Shown: positions 1-8,476 of the stretch, piece by piece
Numbering within the stretch: the first letter of the stretch is position 1
Layout: every line of letters begins with the position of its first letter
Assembly (NCBI GenBank): GCA_965219005.1
Contig: CBDCMS010000004.1
Coordinates: forward strand, 3,534,001-3,598,000
Reading direction: 5' to 3'
From: CAUZIZ01 sp965219005
GTDB lineage: Bacteria; Acidobacteriota; UBA6911; RPQK01; JAJDTT01
DNA: 64,000 nucleotides
Notes under the pieces: model-generated
Database searches by the model: none
Seen by the model: only the letters and a program-made list of their open reading frames with translations
Told to the model about the DNA's origin: nothing
Program-made: the position numbers and the translations under genes

Positions 1-539
1 AGTTGCCCACGAAGTGAGGCCCTCGTCGAGCCATGATTCCTCGAACTCGTTGCTGGCCACCATACCGTACCACCACTGATGGCCTACTTCGTGAATGGTT
101 ACCCCTTCCGGTGAGAGGGTCTCCGGGGGCGACCACAATCGTGCCCTTCCCGTAACCAGGGTCGGGTACTCCATGCCCCCGGTTGCGCTGTTGTGCGGTG
201 GATCGACTACGGTCAGTACGCTGTAAGGGTAGGGGCCGAACCAATGACCGAATAGACGAAGGGCATGCTCGACCACCTGGAAATACCTGGACTCAAGATA
301 GGTCCTGCTCCCACATCATGCTGGAACGGTTGTTCTTGAAGGCGTTCAGATAGAGATGGAAGTGGAGGATTCTGCCAGCGGAGGATCTGCCGTCCCTCAA
401 CGGTCTTGGATCCAGGATCCAGACGAGCCTGGATGTCGTATCGGAGAATGGCCTCATGTGGAGGGGCAACGGCGCCTGGGTCCTGTTGTATTGCTCCAGC
501 ACTGAGCAGCCAGAGGGCTAAAGCTGATACAGGTTTCAT
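1..539 (-). pseudogene. Decayed M1-family zinc aminopeptidase, cut by window edge
   Basis: Remnant of a gluzincin (M1) aminopeptidase that runs off the left edge. Reading leftwards from the ATG at 537-539 there is a secretory-type start, then the M1 N-terminal motif YDIQARLDPGSKTVEGRQ. Near 370 the frame changes and continues as FHLYLNAFKNNRSS (about 303-365). Near 300 it changes again and continues as YFQVVEHALRLFGHW, then GGMEYPTLVT, then the zinc site HEVGHQWW with the second-helix glutamate in SWLDEG (about 1-100). The catalytic HExxH...E is intact. However, only about 145 codons lie between the start and HExxH, where the family usually has roughly 300, so at least one internal deletion accompanies the frame changes. 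Family assignment is firm. Loss of function is inferred from the broken frame, and sequencing error alone would not explain the missing residues. Confidence 0.8.
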
Positions 540-787
540 CGGTACTTGCCGGACTCTCTAGCTTCCTGCTCGCTTCCACTATTAGATGGCATTGCCCAGT
601 TCGACTCCAGGCCACAGAAACGCCTGACTCCGGGGATTGGAGCCGGACCAACTACGTGGCAACAACATCATCCTGCCCTCTCTTTTTCTTTCACGGTTTT
701 TCCAACTGGGACGTTAGGTAGTGCTGATGCCAGGTACAAACGCCTGGTCCCTACCCGCCACCGAACGAAATCAGGGAGTTAAACCAC

Positions 788-1429
788 ATGTCATTCTTTC
801 TCTTCACACTTCTTGTACTGATCGCGGTAAGCCAGCCTGTCCTTTCGCAGGTCCTGATCAACGAGGTTGATGCGGACCAGACGGGCACTGATAACGCGGA
901 GTTCGTCGAACTCTACGATGGTGGGGCCGGCAGCACGGATCTTTCCGGTCTGGTTCTGGTGTTCTTCAACGGCGGCGACGACTCCTCCTATGCTGCCTAT
1001 GATCTGGATGGCCAATCCACCGGCGTCGGTGGATTCTTCGTTCTCTGTGGTGATGCCGGCAACGTCACAAACTGTGATCTGGATGTCACGCCCAATTCCA
1101 ATCTGCTTCAGAATGGAGCCGATGCTGTGGCCCTGTATACCAACGATGCCACCGACTTTCCGAATGGAACAGCTGTAGCGACATCCAACCTGGTCGACGC
1201 GTTGGTCTACGACACGAATGACAGCGACGATGGCGGGTTACTGGTACTTCTGAACGGGGGGCAGCCACAAGTCAACGAGGATTCGGGAGGATCCAGCGAA
1301 ACCCAGTCCAATGAACGCTTTCCTGACGGGTCAGGTGGGGCGCGGAACACCTCTACTTTCAAGCAGGAGACCCCGACTCCAGGTGGGATGAATCTGCCGG
1401 TGGACCTGCTGAGCTTCGAGATCGAATGA
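788..1429 (+). CDS. Secreted lamin-tail-domain-like protein
   Basis: 213-residue exported protein. Residues 1-20 form a signal peptide (hydrophobic run ending VLSQ). The rest resembles a lamin tail domain: VLINEVDAD...EFVELYDGG, then LVLVFFNGG, FFVLCGDAG and a DALVYDTNDSDDGG strand. LTD domains in bacteria usually sit on secreted nucleases, phosphatases or surface proteins and are thought to mediate binding; here the domain is essentially the whole protein. The C-terminus (TPTPGGMNLPVDLLSFEIE) resembles the end of an LTD repeat, so the gene may be a trimmed version of a larger surface protein. Start: ATG at 788 with AGGGAG about 8 nt upstream. It is divergent from the M1 remnant and convergent with the next gene. 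Specific function unknown. Confidence 0.75.
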   Translation: MSFFLFTLLVLIAVSQPVLSQVLINEVDADQTGTDNAEFVELYDGGAGSTDLSGLVLVFFNGGDDSSYAAYDLDGQSTGVGGFFVLCGDAGNVTNCDLDVTPNSNLLQNGADAVALYTNDATDFPNGTAVATSNLVDALVYDTNDSDDGGLLVLLNGGQPQVNEDSGGSSETQSNERFPDGSGGARNTSTFKQETPTPGGMNLPVDLLSFEIE

Positions 1430-1436
1430 GCCGCTC

Positions 1437-1504
1437 GAATAGTGAACAGTGATGAAGTGATCAGTGAACAGTACCGGAAACAGCTGCAGCCCGCAGAGCC
1501 GCGA
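1437..1504. repeat. Dispersed repeat, copy 1 of 2
   Basis: About 68 bp found again at 14815-14882 with only a few differences. It contains near-tandem words (gtgaacagtgatgaagtg, then atcagtgaacagt). Both copies are intergenic and in the same orientation. No coding potential seen. Confidence 0.8.
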
Positions 1505-1571
1505 GGGAACCCGAACCGCCCACGACACGAAGCGGCGAAATCACCAGAGCCGCGGTCGCGAGGATGATCTC

Positions 1572-2927
1572 TCAGACAGGATCTGGGATCTGGAAGGGCT
1601 GCCGGTATTCCCGACCCAGGAGTCGGCTGGCTTCATCGTCGCCGATGATGGTTTCGGTGGCCGGATCGAAGTGCAGCTCCCGACCCACTCGGGTCGAGAT
1701 GTTGGCGAGCTCGCAAAAGACACCCGAAAAGTGGATCTCCTCGATTTCCGCCGTGAGGATATTCCGGTCTCCAGCCCGCATCGCATCGACGAAATTCTGA
1801 TAGTGATGTAGGTTGGGTAGCTCTCCTAAGGGAGGCTCGGCCTTGTCGTTGCGCCCCAGAAACACCTGGTAGTCGCAGCCCGCACCCGGTCGCTCAACCC
1901 GGTGCTTCATGTGAATGTACCCTTCGGTACCGTAGAGATCCCAGGTGAACTCTGCGAACCACTGCCTCTTGGGTGGGGAATAGACATGACGCCGCGGAAT
2001 GACCCGACCCTGGTCGGAATAGAGATTGCGGAGATCACAGGTGAGCAGTGCCCCATCCGCAAACTCGAATGTGGACCGATGAGCGTTGGGAGTCTGCGCC
2101 TGATCCTTGGGACCGAAGCGGCTTCCCGCCGCGTGGGCTCGCACGGGGAGATCTCGCCCCATCATCCACCGACAAATATCGATGATGTGGACCCCGTTGT
2201 TGCCCATCTCCCCATTTCCAAAGTCCCAGAACCAGTGCCAATTGTAGTGGACCAGATTCTGGTGGTAGGGCTGTTCAGGTGCTGGTCCCAGCCAAAGATC
2301 CCAGTCGAGCCAGGATGGTGGGGGTTCAGGCTGCTTGAAATCGATGGGATCTCGAGGATTGGGAAACTCGCAACGAGCCCAGTATACATCGCCAATGATC
2401 CCTTCCCGTACTAGTTGGGCGACCCGGCGAAAAGATCCACTGGAACGCCGGTTGGTTCCTCCCTGCATGATCCGGTTGTACTTGCGTGCTGCCTCCACCA
2501 ACTTGCGTCCTTCGAACACATTGTGGGAGATCGGCTTCTCTACATAGACATGTTTGCCCGCCTGACAGGCCCAGATTCCGGCCAACGCATGCCAATGGTT
2601 ACAGGTGGCGATGGTCACGGCGTCCACGGAGGGATCGTCCATGATGCGCCGCATGTCCTTCACGATCTGGGGCCTCTTGCCGCTGATCTTCTCGACGGCA
2701 TCGGCCTTTTCGCGACTGCGCCTCTCGTCCACATCGCAGACGGTCACAATCTCGACTCCCTCGACATCGTGGGCGTCACGCACCAGGGCACCGCCTCGAC
2801 CCCCAGCACCGATGAGAGCTATCCGGACCCGATCATTGGCATTCGCCCAGCGGTGGGAAGTCCCGACCAGGGATGCCCCTGCCCAGGCAGAGGTCTTCAG
2901 GAATTGGCGCCGCTTGAGTTCAGCCAT
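1572..2927 (-). CDS. Tat-exported Gfo/Idh/MocA-family oxidoreductase
   Basis: 451-residue NAD(P)-dependent sugar/inositol-type dehydrogenase. The N-terminus has a twin-arginine signal (KRRQFLKTSAWAGAS). A Rossmann nucleotide site follows (IALIGAGGRGGALV, about 36-50) with TVCDVDERR at the end of the second strand. The family sequence EKPISHNVFEGRKLV supplies the conserved EKP lysine (about 125-135), followed by the C-terminal alpha/beta substrate domain (WHWFWDFGNGEMGNNGVHIIDICRW, about 245-270, given here as two blocks WHWFWDFGNGEMGNN and GVHIIDICRW). Length and layout fit the long Tat-dependent members common in Acidobacteriota and Planctomycetes. It starts 16 nt after the stop of the upstream gene (2944-4059), so the two are probably co-transcribed. 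Substrate cannot be told from sequence. Confidence 0.88.
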   Translation of the reverse strand: MAELKRRQFLKTSAWAGASLVGTSHRWANANDRVRIALIGAGGRGGALVRDAHDVEGVEIVTVCDVDERRSREKADAVEKISGKRPQIVKDMRRIMDDPSVDAVTIATCNHWHALAGIWACQAGKHVYVEKPISHNVFEGRKLVEAARKYNRIMQGGTNRRSSGSFRRVAQLVREGIIGDVYWARCEFPNPRDPIDFKQPEPPPSWLDWDLWLGPAPEQPYHQNLVHYNWHWFWDFGNGEMGNNGVHIIDICRWMMGRDLPVRAHAAGSRFGPKDQAQTPNAHRSTFEFADGALLTCDLRNLYSDQGRVIPRRHVYSPPKRQWFAEFTWDLYGTEGYIHMKHRVERPGAGCDYQVFLGRNDKAEPPLGELPNLHHYQNFVDAMRAGDRNILTAEIEEIHFSGVFCELANISTRVGRELHFDPATETIIGDDEASRLLGREYRQPFQIPDPV

Positions 2928-2943
2928 GAAGGTTCCCTGCCTG

Positions 2944-4059
2944 TCAGCCTATAGTCTGGGTACGGCCCGTTTCCGAAGCCCGGTAGGCACCGAAAATAAC
3001 CCTTAGGACGTGTAGCGAGTCTTCTCCCGTCAGCGGCGCCTTCCCCACTCCCCGGGCGACGTCCACTGCTGATTGGACCAAATAGAAGTAGCCACCGGGC
3101 TTATTGGAGAAAGGAAAGGACTGGACCCCCTTGGGAGCATCCGGATGCGTCGAGTACCACTTCACGGGACTGTTGAGCGGATCTAGTTTGACCCACCCCT
3201 TGGATCCCCAAAGTGTAATGCCCAGGTGATATCCCCGATCCAGGTAATACCCACCGTGGAGCGTCCCCACCATACCCTTCTTGAACTTCAGAGCCAGGGC
3301 GACCGAGTCCTCGATTTCCACGGGTTGCCCGCCTACATTGCGGGTAACCGCAGATACCTGCTCGATCCGATCCCCGGTCAGATACTGGATCAGGTCTAGA
3401 TAGTGGATGCCCAACCAGATCAGCTGCCCTCCTCCTGCCTTGTCTTTGAAGGCCAACCAGGAGCGATGGTAACGAGGGCGGGTAAGCCGGGTCTGATCGG
3501 CAACGAAAACCAGATGAGTCCCGTAGGGCTTGCCCAGCAGTCCAGAATCGAACAACTCCTTGGCCTTCAGGGCCCCGGGGTGCAGCCGTGTGCCCAGAGC
3601 CAACATCAGGCTCAGTTGCTTGGAGTCGGCCAACTGGACCAGAGGTTCGAAGTCCTCGGCTCGGACGCAGGAGGGCTTTTCGGCCAGGACATGGGCCCCG
3701 GACTCCAGCGACTTTCGAATCAGCGGAGGAGCCGCATGGGCCTCCAAGCTGAGGATAACGGACCGGGGCTTCACCTCTGCGAGCATCTTGTCGTGGTCCC
3801 GGAAGGTGGTGAGCTTGCTGCCCAATACCTCTTTTGCCTTCTCGAAGGTAGTGCCGCTCTGGTCCGAAAGAGCGACAGAAGCTACTCCCTCGGCCTTGTC
3901 CAGGGCGTCGAGGTAGATGCTCAGGTGGGGACCCCTTTCCTGGGTGATCACCCCTACTTTGATCGGTTTCCCAGCTGCCAGAGTCCGGCTCGACGACAGA
4001 GCCAGGGAAGAAAGAACGGCACTTCCGGTGGTCTTCTTGAGAAAGGTTCTGCGCTCCAT
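2944..4059 (-). CDS. Gfo/Idh/MocA-family oxidoreductase with Tat-like signal
   Basis: 371-residue paralogue of the downstream gene. The signal region is MERRTFLKKTTGSAVLSSLA (RRTFLK motif). The nucleotide-binding strand is IKVGVITQERGP, where the usual GxGxxG is poorly kept. The family EKP motif is present as HVLAEKPSCVRAEDF (about 130-145), and the C-terminal domain contains GGGQLIWLGIHYLDLIQYLTG. The eroded glycine loop means cofactor binding is uncertain; otherwise length and fold fit the family. Likely first gene of a two-gene unit with 1572-2927 (16-nt gap). A short inverted-repeat element (4096-4178) lies directly upstream, between this gene and the acetoacetate decarboxylase-like gene. 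Confidence 0.85.
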   Translation of the reverse strand: MERRTFLKKTTGSAVLSSLALSSSRTLAAGKPIKVGVITQERGPHLSIYLDALDKAEGVASVALSDQSGTTFEKAKEVLGSKLTTFRDHDKMLAEVKPRSVILSLEAHAAPPLIRKSLESGAHVLAEKPSCVRAEDFEPLVQLADSKQLSLMLALGTRLHPGALKAKELFDSGLLGKPYGTHLVFVADQTRLTRPRYHRSWLAFKDKAGGGQLIWLGIHYLDLIQYLTGDRIEQVSAVTRNVGGQPVEIEDSVALALKFKKGMVGTLHGGYYLDRGYHLGITLWGSKGWVKLDPLNSPVKWYSTHPDAPKGVQSFPFSNKPGGYFYLVQSAVDVARGVGKAPLTGEDSLHVLRVIFGAYRASETGRTQTIG

Positions 4060-4095
4060 AGTGGGTCCAGTCTAACAGTCCAGGCGACGGGAATA

Positions 4096-4178
4096 GTAGC
4101 TTTGGTCTCCAGGCCGAAGTATTTTTCTTCCCTCGAGCCTTTGGCTCGACTCACGGCGGCCTGGAGGCCACCGCCACG
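4096..4178. repeat. Short inverted-repeat element, family A copy 1
   Basis: About 83 bp, repeated at 62680-62762. The ends are imperfect inverted repeats (gtagctttggtctccaggccg at the left, cggcctggaggccaccgc at the right), with a second internal pair (ctcgagcc/ttggctcga). The layout is typical of non-coding REP/MITE-like elements. No protein encoded. Confidence 0.8.
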
Positions 4179-4182
4179 TCCC

Positions 4183-4926
4183 TTAGGACTCCTTCAGGAA
4201 ATCGCGGGCGATTTCGGCGTAGCCTTCGGTGTAGTCCATCTCCAGGTAGTGCGCGCCGTAGTACTCCTGAGGGGCAAAATCAGTTAAATCATAGATGGGC
4301 GAAGGATCGAATTGGACGACCCCGTCGCCGGCTCGACAGACATGGACAATTGTGTCCGTACTTGCGTGTGTAGTGTCGATGAGCTGCAGGACATCCGCTC
4401 CCTGGCCGTCCGCCCTCGGAATCACCTTGACGCGCCAGGCGGGCTGCAGGTTGGGCAGATCGTCGCTGGTTGCCGGTTGATGCATGGTAGAGCGGATGAC
4501 CATTACCGAAGCACCCGCAAGCCGGGTGTCGGTAAACATGACTCTCTCATCCATTCCAACTTCGATGTCGGCGGACACCTTTGGCGTCCCGTAGATTTCG
4601 CGGCCGGCCGGAATGCTCGAACGTGAATTCAAGAAAGCGATCGGCGCGAAGTACCCGACCTGGCCCTCATACGTGCACTTCACCGACAAAACACTCTCCT
4701 GGAAATCACCATAGCTGGACGTCCAGGGAGCGGTGAGCCCCATGGCGACACAGAAACCATCGTCGGACGGCTCGAAGCAGGCCGGCAGCACTCGATCGAT
4801 GGCCGCCAGGTCAGCGCGGAAATAGACGAACTGGAAGCGCACCCCTCGGTAACGGCAGGGGGGCATTGGGTAGTAGGGAGAGAAGGCCGGCATATTGGCA
4901 ATCTGGTCCAACGGAATCGTCATCAA
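4183..4926 (-). CDS. Acetoacetate decarboxylase family protein
   Basis: 247 residues, the usual length for the family, whose prototype decarboxylates acetoacetate through a lysine Schiff base. The signature region SSIPAGREIYGTPKVSADIE (about 101-120) is present. It has a single lysine (K116) where classical enzymes carry two adjacent lysines, the second of which lowers the pKa of the first. Val replaces one, so a different decarboxylase, dehydratase or aldolase-type reaction is possible, as known for divergent family members. Other fold marks are VGYFAPIAFLNSRS and the C-terminal PQEYYGAHYLEMDYTEGYAE. The start lies 17 nt after the stop of the upstream SDR gene, so the pair probably forms one operon acting on a beta-keto acid or similar carbonyl. 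Confidence 0.85.
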   Translation of the reverse strand: MMTIPLDQIANMPAFSPYYPMPPCRYRGVRFQFVYFRADLAAIDRVLPACFEPSDDGFCVAMGLTAPWTSSYGDFQESVLSVKCTYEGQVGYFAPIAFLNSRSSIPAGREIYGTPKVSADIEVGMDERVMFTDTRLAGASVMVIRSTMHQPATSDDLPNLQPAWRVKVIPRADGQGADVLQLIDTTHASTDTIVHVCRAGDGVVQFDPSPIYDLTDFAPQEYYGAHYLEMDYTEGYAEIARDFLKES

Positions 4927-4943
4927 TCTCCTCCTTTGGTATA

Positions 4944-5780
4944 TCAGTGTTCAGCGATGCGGGCACGCTTCGGTGGAGTCGCCGAGACTCCCTCCAACCC
5001 ACCGCTTATTCTCAAGACCTCTCCGGTCACCCATGAATTCGCGGGATTGCACAAGAAAGCGACTCCCCTGGCGATGTCCTCGGGTTCTCCCCAACGCCCC
5101 AGCGGAACGGAGCTTCGGACGCGCTCGATCATCTCTTCTTCGGTGATTCCGAGCGTCTGGCAGCGCTGGGCCATGGTCTTCTGGTTGAACTCGGTGTACA
5201 CCAGCCCGGGGCTGATGGCATTGACCCGTACTCCATAGGCGGCCAGCTCCAGCGCCAGGGTCTTGGTCAGGCTGATCACGCCAGCCTTGGCCACGTTGTA
5301 GGCGGCGACCAGTGCAGCCGGACTCTGGCCGTTGATGGACGCCACGTTGACGATGCATCCAGATCCCTGATCTTCCATCACTCCACCGGCGGCACGGCAG
5401 CAGTAGAAGGTCCCGGTGAGATTGACCTGCAGAACCCGGGCCCATTCCCCGTCACTCAGCTCGACGACGGGTCCAACCTGCTGACCTACTCCGGCAGAGT
5501 TGACTAGGATGTCCAGACGACCATAGTCCTGTGCGACCGACTGAAAAAACGTCTCTACCGTTGAGCTATCGGTGACGTCAAGATAGGCTGAATCGGTTAT
5601 CCCACCGCCTTTAGCCAGGGCCGCCGCTTCGCTCCGAGCCCTTTCCTCCTGCACGTCGGCGAGAACCACTCTGGCCCCCTGCCCAGCGAGCTGCCTTACG
5701 ATACCGAGACCAAGACCCTGCGCAGCTCCGGTGACAACGGCAACCTGTCCCCTAAGACTGTCCTTAGTGTTGGGGCTCAA
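4944..5780 (-). CDS. Short-chain dehydrogenase/reductase (SDR)
   Basis: 278-residue classical SDR, a cytosolic NAD(P)(H)-dependent oxidoreductase. Visible motifs: the cofactor loop VVTGAAQGLGLG (about 15-26), LADVQ after the second strand (an acidic residue here favours NAD(H)), LVNSAGVG (about 92-99), catalytic Ser in VNVASINGQS and the YNVAK catalytic Tyr/Lys (about 160-164), then SPGLVYTEF. The C-terminal tail beyond the WVTGEVLRISGG motif is slightly extended. Immediately upstream of, and probably co-transcribed with, the acetoacetate-decarboxylase-like gene (17-nt gap). Substrate unknown. Confidence 0.9.
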   Translation of the reverse strand: MSPNTKDSLRGQVAVVTGAAQGLGLGIVRQLAGQGARVVLADVQEERARSEAAALAKGGGITDSAYLDVTDSSTVETFFQSVAQDYGRLDILVNSAGVGQQVGPVVELSDGEWARVLQVNLTGTFYCCRAAGGVMEDQGSGCIVNVASINGQSPAALVAAYNVAKAGVISLTKTLALELAAYGVRVNAISPGLVYTEFNQKTMAQRCQTLGITEEEMIERVRSSVPLGRWGEPEDIARGVAFLCNPANSWVTGEVLRISGGLEGVSATPPKRARIAEH

Positions 5781-5942
5781 CGCCGAACTCCCATTGTTTC
5801 CCAGTGATTCGAGCTCGAATCACACCAGTCTCGCCGTCCTACGCTTCGATCCAAAGCAGTTCTTCCAGGTTAGCACGACAACGTGTTGAGGGTAGACTAC
5901 TACTTGAGGGACGCTAGAATAGGAATTTCCGATCGGGGTGAA

Positions 5943-7052
5943 ATGAAAGAACCGGGGGACGCCATTCGTCGGCGCGAATTTGGCAGGAAGCTTGCTGCCG
6001 TCGGTGGGAGCCTGGCCCTCATAGCCAACGCCGCCGAGGGAGGCACCAGAACCAGGAAAAACATGAAGAAGACCAAGCTCGGCTTTGACAACTATGCCAT
6101 TCGGGAATTGGGTTGGAAGGCCTCCAGACTTCTGGACTACGCCGATTCGCAGCAGTTGGATAGCATGCTTCTGTCGGACCTTTTCGTCTACGAGAACCAC
6201 GGCGAACCCTACCTCCGGGAGCTCAAGGCGAAAGCCGACGACCTCGGAATCGAGATCCAGGTAGGCACAGGCGGCATCTGTCCCAGCTCAGATCGGCTCG
6301 AGACCGCCTTTGGCAACCCCGAGGAGCATCTGAGGCTCACCCTTCGCATTGCCGGTACCCTGGGATCCAAAGCAGCCCGCTGCTTTCTGGGCGGAATGGA
6401 CGACCGCAGGGATCCCGGAGGAATCGAACGCCATATTGAGACCACGGTCGAGCTTCTTCGAAAGGTAAGAAGTTATGCCCTCGATCTGGGCGTGAAGATC
6501 GCCGTCGAGAATCATGCCGGAGACCTGCAGGCCCGGGAGCTCGTCGGTCTGATCGAGGCCGCTGGAAGCGATTACGTGGGAGCCACGGTAGACGCGGGGA
6601 ATGCAACCTGGACGTTGGAGGATCCGGTACACAATCTCGAGATTCTGGCACCCTATGCCGTCAGCAGCGGCATACGGGATTCAATGGTCTGGGAAGATGA
6701 GCGCGGTGCCAGGGTGCAGTGGACCGCGATGGGCGAGGGATGTGTGGATATCAAAGCCTACGCGGAGAAGTTCACTGCGCTCTGTCCCGACGTGCCCTTT
6801 CAGCTCGAGATTATCTCCGGAGTCCAGCGCTCCTTTCCCTATCTGGAACCGGCCTTCTGGGGTCCCTACGAGAAGGTTAGAGCCAGTGATTTCGCTGCCT
6901 TCGTGTCTCTCGCCAAGCGCGGTAAACCCATCGAAGCCTTCCAGGCTCCAGCACCTCCGGAACGGAGTGCGGCGGTTCGGTCCTACCAGAAGGCGCAGCT
7001 GGAGCGAAGCATCAAGTATTCCAAAGAGGTACTCGGTCTCGGTCTGAAGTAA
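5943..7052 (+). CDS. Sugar phosphate isomerase/epimerase-like TIM-barrel protein, Tat-exported
   Basis: 369 residues from the ATG at 5943. The frame stays open to a GTG at 5883, but the ATG is preferred because it starts a Tat-type signal (IRRREFGRKLAAVGGSLAL) and has GGGGTG just upstream. The mature part is an AP-endonuclease-2/xylose-isomerase-like barrel: LGFDNYAIRELGWKA, then KIAVENHAGDLQARELVGLI (metal-ligand Glu and His), GATVDAGNATWTLEDP and FQLEIISGVQRSFP (final Glu). Such proteins isomerise or epimerise sugars or act on inositol derivatives using a divalent metal. It is transcribed away from the SDR/decarboxylase pair and is followed on the same strand by VOC and RidA genes. Exact substrate unknown. 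Confidence 0.83.
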   Translation: MKEPGDAIRRREFGRKLAAVGGSLALIANAAEGGTRTRKNMKKTKLGFDNYAIRELGWKASRLLDYADSQQLDSMLLSDLFVYENHGEPYLRELKAKADDLGIEIQVGTGGICPSSDRLETAFGNPEEHLRLTLRIAGTLGSKAARCFLGGMDDRRDPGGIERHIETTVELLRKVRSYALDLGVKIAVENHAGDLQARELVGLIEAAGSDYVGATVDAGNATWTLEDPVHNLEILAPYAVSSGIRDSMVWEDERGARVQWTAMGEGCVDIKAYAEKFTALCPDVPFQLEIISGVQRSFPYLEPAFWGPYEKVRASDFAAFVSLAKRGKPIEAFQAPAPPERSAAVRSYQKAQLERSIKYSKEVLGLGLK

Positions 7053-7153
7053 GTCTGCTGGGATTGGGCCTCTTCCCGGCTGGACAGGCGAAAACCCCGT
7101 CGTTAAACTCTACCCTCCATTGGCTGACGGTTTTGGTGGCAGGAGGGATTTGT

Positions 7154-7540
7154 ATGATTACAGCTCTGGAGCACGTCGCGATTGTCTCGGTGGATCCCGG
7201 CGCCCTGGCCGACTGGTATACGGTGACACTCAACTTCGAGGTGCTTTCGAAAGACGAGGACAGCAGCACCTATTTTCTGGGAGTGCCGGGGGGAGGAATT
7301 TTCGAGATACTTCCCGCCAATGACCGCTTCCGCCCGGAGGCCACCGATGACGATGCCGGCATCCGGCACGTAGCCTTCACCGTCGACGAGTTCGAACCGA
7401 CTTGCCAGGAGCTGCGCCGCAGGGGTATCGAGTTCTCACGCATGGCTGTAGGGAGTCCCGAGGAAACCCAGATGGCCTTTTTCCCGGACCCAGAAGGCAA
7501 TATCATGCAGATAGTTCGCCGACCCAAACCCCTACGCTAG
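7154..7540 (+). CDS. VOC (glyoxalase/bleomycin-resistance fold) protein
   Basis: 128 residues. The ATG at 7154 is chosen over an upstream open frame because GGAGGG sits 6 nt before it. One vicinal-oxygen-chelate domain with the beta-alpha-beta-beta-beta repeat: ITALEHVAIVSVDPGALADWYTVTLNF and then GIRHVAFTVDEFEPTC (each with the metal-ligand His), and PDPEGNIMQIVRR near the end with the second Glu/Gln ligand type. Family members bind a divalent metal and perform isomerisation, epimerisation or dioxygenation of small molecules. It lies between the sugar-isomerase-like gene (101-nt gap) and the RidA gene (34-nt gap), probably co-expressed with the latter. Confidence 0.87.
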   Translation: MITALEHVAIVSVDPGALADWYTVTLNFEVLSKDEDSSTYFLGVPGGGIFEILPANDRFRPEATDDDAGIRHVAFTVDEFEPTCQELRRRGIEFSRMAVGSPEETQMAFFPDPEGNIMQIVRRPKPLR

Positions 7541-7574
7541 ACACTCAACCGAAAGAAGGAGAGGAGTCATTCGT

Positions 7575-8036
7575 ATGCTTCCCGAAAAACGCCTTGCCAG
7601 ACTCGGAATCACACTACCCCCTCCTCCCTCCGCGGTTGGATCCTACGATCCCTGGGTGCGAACCGGAAACCTGGTTCTAACCTCGGGACAGATACCGTGG
7701 CTGGGAAAAGAGCTCGCTTATACCGGAAGGCTGGGAGATGAGCTAACCGTGGACGAGGGCTATCAGGCTGCCAGGCTCTGCGCGATCAACGCCATTGCCC
7801 AGCTCAAGGCTGCAGCTGGTGAATTGTCGAGGGTCAAGCAGATTGTCCGCCTGGACGGATTCGTCCACTCCGCGCCCGGTTTCCAAAGTCAGGCTCAGGT
7901 ATTGAATGGCGCCTCTGAACTTCTGAACGACGTCTTTGGCACCGCGGGACGCCACACCCGGGTCGCTCTCGGCATCAGCGAAATGCCAATGAACGCCGCC
8001 GTCCAATTGAGCATCACCGCCGAGTTGGCCGATTAG
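7575..8036 (+). CDS. RidA/YjgF-like family protein
   Basis: 153 residues, the long RidA-like subfamily that opens MLPEKRLARLGITLPPPPSA and continues GSYDPWVRTGNLVLTSGQIP. Classical RidA hydrolyses reactive enamine/imine intermediates; the catalytic Arg-containing strand of true RidA (...RV.V....LP...) is changed here to TRVALGISEMPMNAAVQLSI, with an Arg present. The longer subfamily is less well characterised, so deaminase activity is inference only. Start supported by GAAAGAAGGAGAGG about 8 nt upstream. Follows the VOC gene after 34 nt. Confidence 0.85.
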   Translation: MLPEKRLARLGITLPPPPSAVGSYDPWVRTGNLVLTSGQIPWLGKELAYTGRLGDELTVDEGYQAARLCAINAIAQLKAAAGELSRVKQIVRLDGFVHSAPGFQSQAQVLNGASELLNDVFGTAGRHTRVALGISEMPMNAAVQLSITAELAD

Positions 8037-8294
8037 TCGAATCGGCCGCAGTTCCCGACCATCGTCAATCCAACAGTGCTGCAAACGGAGCAAACGGCCA
8101 GCAACATGAAACGAGCCAACGAGGAAGAGGGGACCACGGTTCAATCTTCTTCCCTATTCCGACCCGCAGTTTCTTCCTGAACGATCCAAGGCGCGGGAGG
8201 CCGGGTCTGACCTTAAACGTCGGCAAGCTTGGGATGGAACTACGAGGATGGAACTACGAGTTCGTTTCGAAAGGATCTACGCCAATGGCTTTAC

Positions 8295-8476
8295 TGCGTG
8301 TAGCCCAGGGTCGCAATGCGAAGCGAGCTACCCTGGGTTTAGGTTGCCACCAGTCCTTTCTACGCTGAAAGCGTTATTGCCAAGACGTTGCCGGCAATAA
8401 CCCCGTTGGGGTAAGGCGCTACTACCGACCTGACCCAGGATAGCTCGCTTCGCGTTGCAACCCTGGGCTACACGCA
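8295..8476. repeat. MITE-like element with 43-bp inverted repeats
   Basis: The only structure seen in the 557-bp gap 8037-8593. The left arm 8295-8337 and right arm 8434-8476 are inverted repeats matching at 40 of 43 positions (tgcgtgtagcccaggg at the outer end). Each arm also contains its own internal hairpin (cccagggt...accctggg). The centre holds further short inverted words (cgttattgcc/ggcaataac, gttggggtaa). No open frame. The element sits directly upstream of the selD fusion gene and could affect its expression, but that is speculation. Confidence 0.75.

Noticed and set aside
546..782. 78-codon frame between the M1 remnant and the lamin-tail protein
   Set aside because: No ribosome site, low-complexity Ser/Pro/Thr content and no resemblance to known proteins; more likely promoter region.
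3403..4287. 294-codon antisense frame over the Gfo/Idh/MocA and decarboxylase genes
   Set aside because: Spans two real genes on the other strand and has no recognisable motif.
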